This document shows, piece by piece, positions 34,752 to 43,614 of a stretch of DNA of 60,047 nucleotides. The position numbers and the translations under genes were made by a program. A model generated the notes under the pieces. It was not told the DNA's origin. It did no database searches and saw only the letters and a list, made by a program, of their open reading frames with translations. This DNA comes from Nitrospira sp. (GTDB taxonomy: Bacteria > Nitrospirota > Nitrospiria > Nitrospirales > Nitrospiraceae): positions 1 through 60,047 of the forward strand of contig JAHBWT010000013.1 of the NCBI GenBank assembly GCA_019636815.1. The letters run 5' to 3'. Positions within the stretch are counted from its first letter, which is position 1. Each line of letters opens with the position of its first letter.

Positions 34752-35297
34752 ATGCTGAACCATCTCAAATCCCATGTCATGGCTTATAGCCTCGCTGCGG
34801 TGGTGGTCATGTTCTTCACCGGACAGGCGCTCCTATGGTCCTGGCAGCAGGAGACAAACCTCATGGACCCGCAGCCGGTTGAAGCTGCCGTTGACCTGGC
34901 TTCGGTAGAGATGGTCTCGGGGCTGGAGCAGAGGAACCAAGAGCTCTACGCACAGAATGACCGGCTCAATGGACAGAATGAACAGCTCCGCGAACAGAAT
35001 GGGCAACTCCGCCAGCAGAACGGGCAACTCCGTCAGCAGAATGGGCAACTCCGCCAGCAGATCACACAGCTCCAAGAGGTCATTAAGGAGAAGGACGCGC
35101 TGGCCGCAACCCAGATACGCGAGCTCGGACTGCGGCACCAACAATTGGCCAACTACGAGCAGGCCTTGGAGGCCATGAAAGCGCAGACGCCGATGGTTCA
35201 GGAGGCGGTGCTGAAGCAGACCAAGACGGATGCGGGGTTGGTCAAGCTGGCGAGAGAGACATTGGGAGTCGAGGTAGAGGTGAAGGAATGCCGTTGA
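34752..35297 (+). CDS. Membrane-anchored coiled-coil protein with QNGQLRQ repeats
   Basis: A 181-residue protein with one N-terminal membrane helix (about residues 11-28, YSLAAVVVMFFTGQALLW), then a long parallel coiled coil from about residue 55 to 150. Its centre is an exact heptad tandem, (QNDRLNG)(QNEQLRE)(QNGQLRQ)(QNGQLRQ)(QNGQLRQ), with Leu at one core position and Asn at another, a pattern favouring parallel dimers. The C-terminal 30 residues look globular. The family is not recognised. It may act with the similar protein at 35428. Confidence 0.72.
   Translation: MLNHLKSHVMAYSLAAVVVMFFTGQALLWSWQQETNLMDPQPVEAAVDLASVEMVSGLEQRNQELYAQNDRLNGQNEQLREQNGQLRQQNGQLRQQNGQLRQQITQLQEVIKEKDALAATQIRELGLRHQQLANYEQALEAMKAQTPMVQEAVLKQTKTDAGLVKLARETLGVEVEVKECR
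34953..35057 (+). repeat. Five 21-bp tandem repeats (in-gene)
   Basis: Five units of 21 bp starting CAGAAYG, encoding five heptads of the coiled coil. The last three are almost identical at DNA level (cagaaYgggcaactccgYcag), so they expanded recently. Unit number may vary between strains. Confidence 0.85.
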
Positions 35298-35427
35298 TCG
35301 GAAAGGCGCATTCTATCTATCTACGACTGGAAATTTGCACGTGTAATGCGGTTCATCTTGCATGCGTTGATTCGACTGTTCGGAAACGTGAATTGAATTG
35401 GTATGTCAAGGTGGAGGAACGGAAACC

Positions 35428-35823
35428 ATGATCTACCTGTTGCTTATCCTGCTCCTACTCCCTGCTGTCGCTCAGGCCGGAGAGAAAGTCGTTGCAGTGC
35501 CTCGTGATCAGTTCGTCAAGGTGCTGGCTGAGGTCAAGCAGAACAAGCAGCTCCTTACCGAGTCGGGAAAGCTGTTGGCTGAATATAAAGATATGTTTGA
35601 GAAACAGAAGGCCTATGTTGAAACGCTGGAGGGGTTGAACGAGAACCGGAAGCAGGAAAGTGAATTACTGCAAGAACAAAACGCTGCGCTCCAAGAGCAG
35701 CTCGACGCTGAGCGGAAGCGGAAAGAGGACTTGGCCTGGCACGAGAAGGCTCAGTGGGCAGGGTATGGAGCGGCGGTTCCAACGGCGATTATCATTTTGC
35801 GTAAGCTGGTATTCAAATTCTAA
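35428..35823 (+). CDS. Exported coiled-coil protein with C-terminal membrane segment
   Basis: About 131 residues from the ATG at 35428, which gives a signal peptide (MIYLLLILLLLPAVAQAGE) and has GGAGGAA upstream. A coiled coil follows (residues ~35-105, with KQNKQLLTESGKLLAEYKDMFEKQ and ESELLQEQNAALQEQ), then a probable C-terminal membrane segment (WAGYGAAVPTAIIILRKLVF). It lies 130 bases after the other coiled-coil gene on the same strand. The paired layout, two membrane-tethered coiled coils, resembles spanin-type or envelope-tethering pairs, but no family is recognised. Confidence 0.68.
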   Translation: MIYLLLILLLLPAVAQAGEKVVAVPRDQFVKVLAEVKQNKQLLTESGKLLAEYKDMFEKQKAYVETLEGLNENRKQESELLQEQNAALQEQLDAERKRKEDLAWHEKAQWAGYGAAVPTAIIILRKLVFKF

Positions 35824-35887
35824 CTGCGGAGAACAACGTAGACGATCCGGGGCATAAGTTGGGGTCCGCTACTGTCTTGAAACTCCA

Positions 35888-36031
35888 TCAGGCTGACTCG
35901 TGACCACTTTCCCACGGCGTCCCGTCTTTCGCCATCGCATCCAAGATGACCAGCGGTTTCCGCAGGCACACCGACAAGGCCAACGTCTTCGCCTTGCCTG
36001 CCTGACACAGCCACTGATAAAAGTGCGAATC
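35888..36031 (-). pseudogene. IS110-family transposase C-terminal remnant
   Basis: About 47 codons ending FYQWLCQAGKAKTLAL, SVCLRKPLVILDAMAKDG and TPW. This matches the C-terminal end of IS110-type transposases (FYxxLxxxGKxKxxALxAxxRKLLxILNAMxxDxTPW). The rest of the gene is missing. It lies directly downstream of cysNC, marking an old insertion at the operon's end. Confidence 0.65.
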
Positions 36032-36113
36032 ACCGGCTTTCCCCTGTGGCCACCAGAGTAGCCATGTCAAGCGCAGCCCGAACGTGACCCCCATTGACCT
36101 TTCACCCGCTGAC

Positions 36114-37964
36114 CTAGATCGAATACTGGAAGATCGGCTTCGCCCCGATGGCTTGGGCCAGAACGCCGCGGCATTTGAGTTCGTCGAGTATCCGAGCCGT
36201 GGCGGCATCGAAATCCGTGGGACCTACGAGGACGACATCGGTATTCGGCGGCGGTTCTTCTTCCGTCTTGCTCATATGGACGGCGATGACCGGTGCCGGA
36301 TTTACAAGAGTCCTGATGGCCTGTGAAGCCTCGCGATACGCGAGACCGAAGGGATTGGTGGTGGACACCACGATAAGGCCGGTGTCGGTGAGGAGCCGAG
36401 CGACTTCGCCATAGCGCCGAGCCATTTCTGTTGTCTGCCCCCGTTCTTCTTCGCTCAGATCCGCATCAAGCCCGCGCCAGAGGTTTTCTCCATCTAAAAG
36501 GTAGGCGTGCCGCCCATCCGCCACGAGGCGTCCTTCAAGTTTCCTGGCCAAGAACGATTTGCCGGCGTGCCGTCCACCGGTAATCAAAACCACTGCTGCA
36601 CGATGGCCATACTGTTGGGCACGGTCTTCGACGGTCACTTCACCCTTGACCCAGGCAAAATCTCGTCGCCTGGCTTCTTCACGGAGAAACTCCTGATCGT
36701 CATGGACCAGCTCCGTAATAATGCCACCGCCCGCAATATCATATTCATCAACCAGCACGAAGCGGCCGGTAGCCTCAAACGACGCCGAGAGGTCGAATGC
36801 GATCGGCGCTTTCGCACGCAGAGTTAATTCGGCGACTTGGTTCTTGTTGACTGCGCTGCTGCCCTGTTGTTGAGCCAGGTCCATCGTATCGATAATCCGA
36901 TGGATCGAGGCCACTTCGCAGTCCACCTCTTTTGTGGCGACGCGCAATAGATATTTCCGCCCCTTTTCCAACGGCCGCTTCCCCAACCAAAACAGGTTGG
37001 CCCGAAAGACCGTGGAGACCCGGGGAAGATTGTCTTGCAGCGAGGCGATTTCACCACGCTCAACAAAGATTTGCTCATCGAGCGTCACACCGATCGATTG
37101 TCCCGCCTGACCTTCGGTCGGCTGTGGCTCAATATTGAAGGCTTCCACACTTCGGATGTTGGCTCGCTTATTCGAGGGCGAGAAGACGAGGTGATCGCCC
37201 ACCTTGAGCCGCCCGGCAGTAATGCGACCGGTGATGATGCGGCGCGCGTCGAATTTATAGACGTCCTGCACGGGCAGTCTCAGTGGTTGTTCCGAACGGG
37301 CCGCTTCTTTGCTAAACCCACCGAGCGTCTCAAGGACAGTCGGGCCGCTGTACCACGGCATGGTCGCACTGCGATTCGCGATGTTGTCGCCGAGCTTGGC
37401 GCTGACCGGAATAAATTGTGACGGCACGGCTTTGAACTGGCCAAGAAACTCACGATACTCCTTCTCGATCCCGTCGAACACATCCTGCCGGTACCCGACC
37501 AGATCCATCTTGTTGACCACGACCGCAAACTGCCTGACGCCTAGAAGCGACAAGAGATAGCCGTGTTTCTTGGACTGTTCCTTGACGCCCTCCAGGGCAT
37601 CGATCAAGAGCAATGCCGCTTCGGCACGTGCGGCGCCGGAGATCATGTTCTTGAGGAATTCTTTGTGGCCCGGCGCATCAATGATGATGTACTGTCGGCC
37701 CTTCCACATGAAAAACGTGCGAGCCGTATCGATCGTGATCCCCTGCTCCTGTTCCTCCAGGAATGCGTCAAAGAGAAAGGCGTATTCGAACTCTTTCCCC
37801 TGCTGTTTGCAGATCGCCTGGACCTTTTCCAATTTACCGTCAGGCAGCGACCCGGTATCGGCATAGAGCCTTCCCAGCAGCGTGGACTTACCATGATCCA
37901 CATGGCCGACGATCACGATGTTCAAATTCTCAGAAGGCTTGGTGTTGGTAGCTGTCATGCTCAT
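36114..37964 (-). CDS. cysNC: Sulfate adenylyltransferase large subunit with fused APS-kinase-like domain
   Basis: The GTPase subunit of ATP sulfurylase, which with CysD activates sulfate to APS. It has 616 residues. The GTPase domain has [14 protein letters not shown] (about residues 20-33), [16 protein letters not shown] and NKMD. EF-Tu-like barrel domains 2 and 3 follow to about residue 430. The last ~170 residues resemble APS kinase but are diverged: P-loop GGRHAGKSF instead of GLSGxGKST, DGEN for DGDN, and the usual Arg-rich nucleotide-binding segment altered ([17 protein letters not shown]). APS kinase activity is therefore doubtful, and CysH here is of the APS type. It is the last gene of the operon. 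Confidence 0.92.
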   Translation of the reverse strand: MSMTATNTKPSENLNIVIVGHVDHGKSTLLGRLYADTGSLPDGKLEKVQAICKQQGKEFEYAFLFDAFLEEQEQGITIDTARTFFMWKGRQYIIIDAPGHKEFLKNMISGAARAEAALLLIDALEGVKEQSKKHGYLLSLLGVRQFAVVVNKMDLVGYRQDVFDGIEKEYREFLGQFKAVPSQFIPVSAKLGDNIANRSATMPWYSGPTVLETLGGFSKEAARSEQPLRLPVQDVYKFDARRIITGRITAGRLKVGDHLVFSPSNKRANIRSVEAFNIEPQPTEGQAGQSIGVTLDEQIFVERGEIASLQDNLPRVSTVFRANLFWLGKRPLEKGRKYLLRVATKEVDCEVASIHRIIDTMDLAQQQGSSAVNKNQVAELTLRAKAPIAFDLSASFEATGRFVLVDEYDIAGGGIITELVHDDQEFLREEARRRDFAWVKGEVTVEDRAQQYGHRAAVVLITGGRHAGKSFLARKLEGRLVADGRHAYLLDGENLWRGLDADLSEEERGQTTEMARRYGEVARLLTDTGLIVVSTTNPFGLAYREASQAIRTLVNPAPVIAVHMSKTEEEPPPNTDVVLVGPTDFDAATARILDELKCRGVLAQAIGAKPIFQYSI

Positions 37965-38008
37965 TCATCCCGATGAATGCTCAAACGTGAAGACCTTCAG
38001 CACGCTGT

Positions 38009-38806
38009 TCACATGTATCCATCTTTTCGCAACAATTCCATGCCCCGGCCCTCATCTTGGGCTCGACCTGATCGTTCGGCCACCGTGGTATGGCGAAGCT
38101 CTTCAATGATGTCATCGACGTTCTTCGCAGTCGATTTGATCGGTGAGGTACAGGGTGCACAGCCCAGGCTGCGATAGCGTGTGCCGTCGCCTCGATCGAG
38201 GTACAAGTCGATGAACGGGATATTTTCGAGTTTGATGTACTCCCAAATATTGATCTCGGTCCAATCGAGCAACGGATGAATACGAATATGGGTGCCGGGT
38301 GGGAACGTCGTCTTGTATTGATCCCACAACTCAGGCGGCTGATCCCGGAAATCCCAGTCTCCATGTTTATCGCGTGGCGAGAAATAGCGCTCCTTGGCCC
38401 GTGTCCCTTCTTCGTCGGCCCGGACACCGAGGATGACGCCGGTGTACCCCTTATCCTCCAACAACTGTTTGAGCCCGTTCGTCTTCAACGCGGTACAGCA
38501 GACCACGCGGCCCATCGTGTGATTCATGCCGGCCGCCAAAGCTTCCTTGTTTTGGCCGACGACCAGATTCAATCGCCATTCTCGTGCCAACCGATCACGG
38601 TACTCAATCATTGCCGGAATCTTGTAACTGGTATCGACATGGAGGAGCGGAAACGGCACATGCCCGAAGAACGCCTTGCGAGCCAACCAGAGCAACACGG
38701 TCGAATCTTTCCCCATCGACCAGAGCATGGCAAGATTGTCGAAGTGTTTATACGCTTCTCGAAAGATGTAGACGCTTTGATCTTCAAGTTGCCGAAGATG
38801 TTTCAT
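38009..38806 (-). CDS. cysD: Sulfate adenylyltransferase small subunit
   Basis: The catalytic ATP-pyrophosphatase subunit of heterodimeric ATP sulfurylase. The 265-residue length is slightly under the usual ~300. The family start [16 protein letters not shown], the PP-loop [32 protein letters not shown] and the C-terminal [25 protein letters not shown] are all present. cysNC follows after 44 bases. The pair makes APS from sulfate and ATP in the cytoplasm. Confidence 0.95.
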   Translation of the reverse strand: MKHLRQLEDQSVYIFREAYKHFDNLAMLWSMGKDSTVLLWLARKAFFGHVPFPLLHVDTSYKIPAMIEYRDRLAREWRLNLVVGQNKEALAAGMNHTMGRVVCCTALKTNGLKQLLEDKGYTGVILGVRADEEGTRAKERYFSPRDKHGDWDFRDQPPELWDQYKTTFPPGTHIRIHPLLDWTEINIWEYIKLENIPFIDLYLDRGDGTRYRSLGCAPCTSPIKSTAKNVDDIIEELRHTTVAERSGRAQDEGRGMELLRKDGYM

Positions 38807-38833
38807 GACCCCAATCCTTCCACCCCTTTCGTC

Positions 38834-39874
38834 CTACGCTGCCACCGAGGTCCGCACCAATTGATCAAGCTTGCGGGCCGCCGCTCCTCCCTCAAGCGCC
38901 GCGCGTACAGCCGGGAAGCAAGTCGACAGGGATGCGCCTTTGCCTGCCGCATAGAGCAGCATCGCCGCGTTCATGAGCACCCACTCTCTTGGGCCACCCG
39001 GCACCTGATTCTGAAGAATCCGGCGCAACAGATCGGCCTCCTTATCCCGCTGATCCGGCGGAAATCCCGCCATCTCTCGTGAGGGAACGAACGTCAGCCC
39101 GAAATCTTTCGGCGCCACTCCCAGCGGCGTAATGCGCTCATCGCGCAACTCCAGCACCCGGGTCACCATCGACGCGGACAACTCGGGATCGCCCTCGACG
39201 CCCCGGATTACAAGCGCTCGCGGGCACCCGAGCATCCGCAAGGCTTCTGCCGTTTTTTCAAAATGTGGCGGGTGCGACAACCCGATGACTTGCACCGAGG
39301 CCCGAGCCGGGTTGAGCAGTCTGGCGATGGGATGGAATACGTTTCTGACACCAAACTCTTGACGCATCTCCAAAAATCGGAAGACAGGCGGATGATATAG
39401 TCCGATATCCAAATACCCGAACCCCTTTCGACTCACGTCCTCCGCCACCATTTTGGGATCGGCATCAACCGGGATGCCCAATGCTTTCAAGACCCCGGCG
39501 CTTCCAGGCCGACCAGGAATGCCGTCGTAACCATGCATCAAGACCGCAGCGCCGGACGCCACGGCGACAATGGACGCCGCAATAATCGCATGAAACGTAT
39601 CCTGCTTCCCGGCATAACTCGGCACATCGATCAAGGCCACCCCCCGCGAGACGGCGAGCGGAGGCACATACTGCCGTGCGGCAGCGGTGAGTGCCGCCAA
39701 TTCGGCCACCGACTCCGTCTTGAATCGCATCGCGATGAGAAAGGCGCCGACTTGTGCCGGACTCGCTTCTCCTTCAATCAGCGCCTTCATGGCCTGTTTG
39801 CACTCATCCCAGGTGAGGTCCTTGGAGGCCCTCGGCCCTTTCGCAATCTTGGCGAGGATGTCTTGAATCGGCAT
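38834..39874 (-). CDS. TrpD2/YbiB-like glycosyltransferase-fold protein
   Basis: About 346 residues from the ATG at 39874, one base after the cysH stop; a longer frame to 40048 lies inside cysH and is rejected. It belongs to the anthranilate phosphoribosyltransferase superfamily: ITAKIAKG-like start, WDECKQAMKALIEGEASPAQVGAFLIAMRFK, then VDVPSYAGKQDTFHAII and MHGYDGIPGRPGSAGVLKALGI. True TrpD has a GTGGD motif at the PRPP site; here that position reads VPSYAGKQDT, so tryptophan synthesis is unlikely. TrpD2/YbiB relatives bind nucleic acid. Its role in a sulfur operon is unknown. Confidence 0.82.
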   Translation of the reverse strand: MPIQDILAKIAKGPRASKDLTWDECKQAMKALIEGEASPAQVGAFLIAMRFKTESVAELAALTAAARQYVPPLAVSRGVALIDVPSYAGKQDTFHAIIAASIVAVASGAAVLMHGYDGIPGRPGSAGVLKALGIPVDADPKMVAEDVSRKGFGYLDIGLYHPPVFRFLEMRQEFGVRNVFHPIARLLNPARASVQVIGLSHPPHFEKTAEALRMLGCPRALVIRGVEGDPELSASMVTRVLELRDERITPLGVAPKDFGLTFVPSREMAGFPPDQRDKEADLLRRILQNQVPGGPREWVLMNAAMLLYAAGKGASLSTCFPAVRAALEGGAAARKLDQLVRTSVAA

Positions 39875-39875
39875 G

Positions 39876-40592
39876 TTACGACTTATGGAGTCCACACTCG
39901 GTTTTGGCAAAATTTTTCCAGCGGCCGGCTCGAGGATCGTCACCAGCAGCAACGGGAGTCGTACAATGCGTACACCCGATGCTGGGATAGTTCCGATCAT
40001 GCAGCAAGTTGTAGGGAACTTCGTGGACCTTGATGTAGGCCCAGACATCAGCCCATGTCCATCTCGCCAACGGATTGATTTTTACCAGTTCGAATTTGTG
40101 ATCCCACTCAATGATCCCGGCATTCGCGCGAGATGGTGCTTGGTCGCGTCTGATTCCGGTGATCCACGCCTCGTAGCCTTGCAGCACCCTGGTCAACGGT
40201 TCGACCTTGCGCAGCTGGCAACAACGGTCCGGCTCCCGTGACCATAGCGCATCGCCATAGTCTTCCGCCTGCCTTTGCGGTGTCAGCATTGATTTTACCT
40301 GGATAATCTGTGCCGGCTTGAGGTTATACCGTTCGACCACTCGATCTCGTGTAACGTAGGTTTCAGGAAACAAAAACTCGGTGTCGAGATAGAACAATGG
40401 CACTGATGGATTAACGCGATGGACCATGTCGACCAGCACGACATCCTCCGCCCCAAAACTGCAGGCCAACACGACCTTCCCCCGGTAGCGCTCGATAGCA
40501 GCCGCCACCACATCCTGAGGCGGCTTGCTCTCGAACGAGGCCCCCCAGGAGTTGAGCTCTTCGATGAATTCTGATCGGTCTTCTACTGCCAT
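39876..40592 (-). CDS. cysH: Adenylyl-sulfate reductase (CysH, Fe-S type)
   Basis: Reduces activated sulfate to sulfite using thioredoxin. The 238-residue protein has SFGAEDVVLVDM as the PP-loop-like nucleotide site, LDTEFLFPETY, RDQAPSRANAG and the C-terminal KTECGLH with the catalytic Cys. It also has the paired Cys motifs CC (RCCQLRKVEPL) and CxxC (GCTHCTTPV), which bind a 4Fe-4S cluster. That cluster is the mark of APS-type reductases, so APS, not PAPS, is the likely substrate. It starts 16 bases after sir and is followed within 1 base by the TrpD2-like gene. Confidence 0.94.
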   Translation of the reverse strand: MAVEDRSEFIEELNSWGASFESKPPQDVVAAAIERYRGKVVLACSFGAEDVVLVDMVHRVNPSVPLFYLDTEFLFPETYVTRDRVVERYNLKPAQIIQVKSMLTPQRQAEDYGDALWSREPDRCCQLRKVEPLTRVLQGYEAWITGIRRDQAPSRANAGIIEWDHKFELVKINPLARWTWADVWAYIKVHEVPYNLLHDRNYPSIGCTHCTTPVAAGDDPRAGRWKNFAKTECGLHKS

Positions 40593-40608
40593 GGCAACTG
40601 AGGTTTCC

Positions 40609-43092
40609 TTATCCTTCGACCTTCTCGACCAGGATCCGATAATGAGACGCTTCCGGCTCCATCGCCTCTTGGATCAGCACCTTATGTCCATCATTCTTCA
40701 GACTCATGGGCACATTCTTGATCGGCTCGCCCGCGTCCAACCAGACTTCGAGCTGTTCTCCGGCATCCATCATTTCCAGCTTGAGCTTGGTCTTCACGTA
40801 ATTCATCGGGCACGCAACACCCCGTAAATCATAGGCTGGGACACCGGTCAAAGCTGGAGGAGCCGGTTTGGTTTCGGCTGGTGCAGGCGTGGCCGGAGGT
40901 TGGTCCTCTTTCACCGCCGAGAGCTTGAGGTTCTTCCCCATCTGGTCCGTCGCCGCCCGGCAGGCATCGACAAACCCTTTGGCAAACGCCATCTTCTCGC
41001 ACGCCGATTGCGCGGTTGTTTCCTTCGGCCCCAGATCGCCGACTTTTGCGCGTAAGTCCCGATAGAGAGACGGGATAATTCCCTTCTGAGCGATCCGGCT
41101 GTCGAACTCAAGAAATGTTTCGGAATCCGTCGACGGTTCCAGCCCTTCAGTTACCAACAACGCCTTGGCAGCGGCCAACACGGCCCGATAGGATTTGTTC
41201 ACCGACACGGAATATTGATGTTTCTCGACCAACAACTTTGCCTGATAGAGCTCTTGGTCGGCCTCCAGGATTCCGTTTTCGATCATCTCCAGCGCGCCAC
41301 CGGCGCATTCGCCGGGACCGAGGTCTTCAAGGATGAACTCCTCCTCGCCTTCCCAGTCGTAGTAGAAGGTAGAGTCCTCCTCAAAAGATGGCACGATCGT
41401 ATATGGGATCAGTTCATCCTTCAGCTTGCTTTTGCCCGTTCTGGTAATGAACTTCGGTAAGCTTTCATTCGAGTGGCGATCACGCCGGTACACGTCGATC
41501 AGATGGGAGATCGCCGCCGGAACCGCTTTCGCAGGCAACTTCACAGTCATCTGTCCGATCTTCGCCGTGCCGTTTACCGAACCGCCGAGATGCAATTCGT
41601 AGTGCGGGGCAATGTGGTCGCCCAGACGCTTTCCAACCCCATGCAGCCCGATCGTGGAAATGTGATGCTGGGCACAGGAGTTGTGACAACCGCTGATTTT
41701 GACATCAACCCCCGCCAGATCTTCAGGCACCCGCCCGGCCGGAAATACTTCGGCCAACGCCCGTGCGAGCCCTTTGGATGAGGTGATGCCAAGGCCACAG
41801 GTATCGGTGCCTGGGCAGGCAATAATATCTTCGACCAGTTCCGCGCCAGGATCGGCCAACCCGTGCGAGGCCAGATCCTCATAGAACTGGGGGACCAGAT
41901 CGGAGGGAATCCACCGGATCACCATATTCTGGTTGATAGTGGTACGGAGATTGCCGTTCGAATACCGCTCGGCAAGATCGGCAACGAACAGCATCTGCTC
42001 AACCGTAATATCTCCCATGAAGAGCTTGATGGCGGCCGTCACATAACCTTCCTGCTTCTGTTTCACCACATTGGTTCGTTTCCACATCTCATACGGCGTT
42101 TCGCGACTGATGACGGGCGCGCCGTTGTCGTTGCCGTTTCTACTTGTTGCACCGTTCCGCGTGGGCATGATGAGCGGTGTGGGCTCATCTTGATGCTGAA
42201 GGAGTGTCAAAGATCCGTTCTTGGGAAGCGCATGGCCCATCGCCACGTAGGCGGCTTCCCATCGGCGCTTGAATTCATCAAACCCCAGTTTGTCTATCAC
42301 GAACTTCATGCGGGCCTTGTTACGGTTTTTTCTGTTCCCAAGAGTATCGAAGACCTTGATGACGGCTTCGATGCTGGGGATCAGTTCCTGCATCGGGGTG
42401 AATTCCCGAAGAAGCTGTGCGACTCGTGGCGCCGAGCCTAATCCACCGCCTGCCACCATGCGGAAGCCGATCATCCCGTCGGCCCGTTTCACAGCCAATA
42501 AGCCGATATCATGGATCGGAGTCAGGGCGCAGTCATGAGCGCAACCCGAAAACGCGATTTTGAACTTCCGAGGCAGACTTTGGTTCAAGGGGTTCCGCAG
42601 GAGATGATAGGCTACCGTTTTCGCATACGGGGTTACATCGAACACTTCGCCCTGACACACGCCTGCTAGGTGGCAGGCTGTCACATTCCGCACGGTGTTG
42701 GCGCAGGCTTCTCTGGTGGTCAGGCCGACTTCCGCCAATCCCCGCATGATGGTCGGCACATCCCTCAGTTCCACGAAATGCATCTGAATGTCTTGCCTCG
42801 TCGTGACATGACCGACGCCGGTAGCGTAGCGATCGGCGAGTTCCGCCAGACGTCGAAGCTGATTCGCCGTGATGCCGCCAAAAGGAATCTTGACTCGTAC
42901 CATCTGCACCCCGGGCTGGCGCTGGCCATAAATGCCGTATTGCAGGCGGAAGGGTTTGAACAGATCGGTGGAGATCTCCCCAGCCAAGGTTCGAAGAGCT
43001 TCAGTTTCAAAGGTTTCGATTTCCTCCCGGATGGCTGGCGGGACTGGATATGTCACGATCTTAGGGATAGTAATGGGTTCAACCTGGCTCAT
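40609..43092 (-). CDS. sir: Assimilatory sulfite reductase with C-terminal TusA domain
   Basis: A siroheme/4Fe-4S reductase of 827 residues. Two repeated halves are seen: residues ~45-290 and ~330-560. The C-terminal half has the classical cluster ligands C426-x5-C432 and C469-x3-C473. Unusually, the N-terminal half also has C140-x5-C146 and C184-x3-C188. After the reductase, about residues 590-720 form a helical HEPN-like segment, followed by a Pro/Ala linker and a TusA-like domain (YDLRGVACPMNYVKTKL). Nitrite reduction is possible by family, but the sulfate-operon position and the sulfur-carrier domain favour sulfite. TusA fusion could accept or pass on the sulfur; that is inference. Confidence 0.9.
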   Translation of the reverse strand: MSQVEPITIPKIVTYPVPPAIREEIETFETEALRTLAGEISTDLFKPFRLQYGIYGQRQPGVQMVRVKIPFGGITANQLRRLAELADRYATGVGHVTTRQDIQMHFVELRDVPTIMRGLAEVGLTTREACANTVRNVTACHLAGVCQGEVFDVTPYAKTVAYHLLRNPLNQSLPRKFKIAFSGCAHDCALTPIHDIGLLAVKRADGMIGFRMVAGGGLGSAPRVAQLLREFTPMQELIPSIEAVIKVFDTLGNRKNRNKARMKFVIDKLGFDEFKRRWEAAYVAMGHALPKNGSLTLLQHQDEPTPLIMPTRNGATSRNGNDNGAPVISRETPYEMWKRTNVVKQKQEGYVTAAIKLFMGDITVEQMLFVADLAERYSNGNLRTTINQNMVIRWIPSDLVPQFYEDLASHGLADPGAELVEDIIACPGTDTCGLGITSSKGLARALAEVFPAGRVPEDLAGVDVKISGCHNSCAQHHISTIGLHGVGKRLGDHIAPHYELHLGGSVNGTAKIGQMTVKLPAKAVPAAISHLIDVYRRDRHSNESLPKFITRTGKSKLKDELIPYTIVPSFEEDSTFYYDWEGEEEFILEDLGPGECAGGALEMIENGILEADQELYQAKLLVEKHQYSVSVNKSYRAVLAAAKALLVTEGLEPSTDSETFLEFDSRIAQKGIIPSLYRDLRAKVGDLGPKETTAQSACEKMAFAKGFVDACRAATDQMGKNLKLSAVKEDQPPATPAPAETKPAPPALTGVPAYDLRGVACPMNYVKTKLKLEMMDAGEQLEVWLDAGEPIKNVPMSLKNDGHKVLIQEAMEPEASHYRILVEKVEG

Positions 43093-43131
43093 CGCTAGCT
43101 CCTTCGTCTCCTCAAGAAAGACACGTTCGTG

Positions 43132-43581
43132 TCAAATGTGGTACATCGGATTTCGTTGGGCCTCAAGAGTCCGTTGATGTGTCGCTACCTGTTCGACCGT
43201 AATGCCCTCGAGCACCTTCCGTTCTGCTTGTTGAACTTGCTCCCAGACGTCACCGAGAAGAAGCTCTGGCTTTGTTGGAAGCCGATCGCGCGTTCCCTGA
43301 TGGGCGGGGGAACGGTGGAAGAGCGGCCCTTCCAGGGCTTCCAGTATGTCCGCGATCGAGATGCGTGACGGTTCGCGTGATAAGAGATACCCGCCTTGTG
43401 CCCCTCGATGGCTTTCTATTAAATCCGCATTTTTTAGCGCATGGAGGACCTGCTCAAGGAAACGAATCGGAATCCCCTGCCGCCTGGCGATGGCTCTCGC
43501 TTGAATAGGAAACTCCTTCGCATTGATCGCCAGGTCAACCGCCGCCATAATCCCATAGGTTGTGCGCTTCGACACTTTCAT
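43132..43581 (-). CDS. Rrf2-family transcriptional regulator
   Basis: A 149-residue Rrf2/CymR-type DNA-binding protein. It begins MKVSKRTTYGIMAAVDLAIN, followed by a winged helix (QARAIARRQGIPIRFLEQVLHALKNADLIES) and the wing HRGAQGGYLLSREP. The three-Cys cluster site of IscR/NsrR is absent, so it does not look like an Fe-S sensor and is closer to CymR, which controls cysteine supply in Firmicutes through CysK. As first gene of the sulfate-assimilation operon it probably represses that operon when cysteine or sulfide is ample; that is inference. sir starts 39 bases downstream. Confidence 0.92.
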   Translation of the reverse strand: MKVSKRTTYGIMAAVDLAINAKEFPIQARAIARRQGIPIRFLEQVLHALKNADLIESHRGAQGGYLLSREPSRISIADILEALEGPLFHRSPAHQGTRDRLPTKPELLLGDVWEQVQQAERKVLEGITVEQVATHQRTLEAQRNPMYHI

Positions 43582-43589
43582 TCTTTATT

Positions 43590-43603
43590 ATTCCGGTAGG
43601 AAT
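43590..43603. promoter_or_regulatory. Candidate Rrf2 operator (inverted repeat)
   Basis: ATTCC-GGTA-GGAAT, a perfect 5-bp inverted repeat with a 4-base centre, 8 bases before the Rrf2 ATG. It lies just downstream of the predicted transcription start, where a bound repressor would block elongation. The ATTCC/GGAAT half sites resemble those reported for CymR-type Rrf2 regulators. Confidence 0.5.
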
Positions 43604-43614
43604 TGAATGGGATA

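Noticed and set aside
34953..35057. Regular 21-bp repeats as a CRISPR array
   Set aside because: The repeats are adjacent without spacers, in frame, and encode coiled-coil heptads.
38834..39874. A true anthranilate phosphoribosyltransferase (trpD)
   Set aside because: The PRPP-binding GTGGD motif is missing and no trp genes are nearby.
39875..40048. N-terminal extension of the TrpD2-like protein
   Set aside because: The extra 58 codons lie entirely within cysH and show no family similarity; the ATG at 39874 fits the domain start.
40609..43092. Assimilatory nitrite reductase (nirA)
   Set aside because: Same superfamily, but the TusA fusion and the cysH-cysD-cysNC operon favour sulfite; not excluded by sequence alone.
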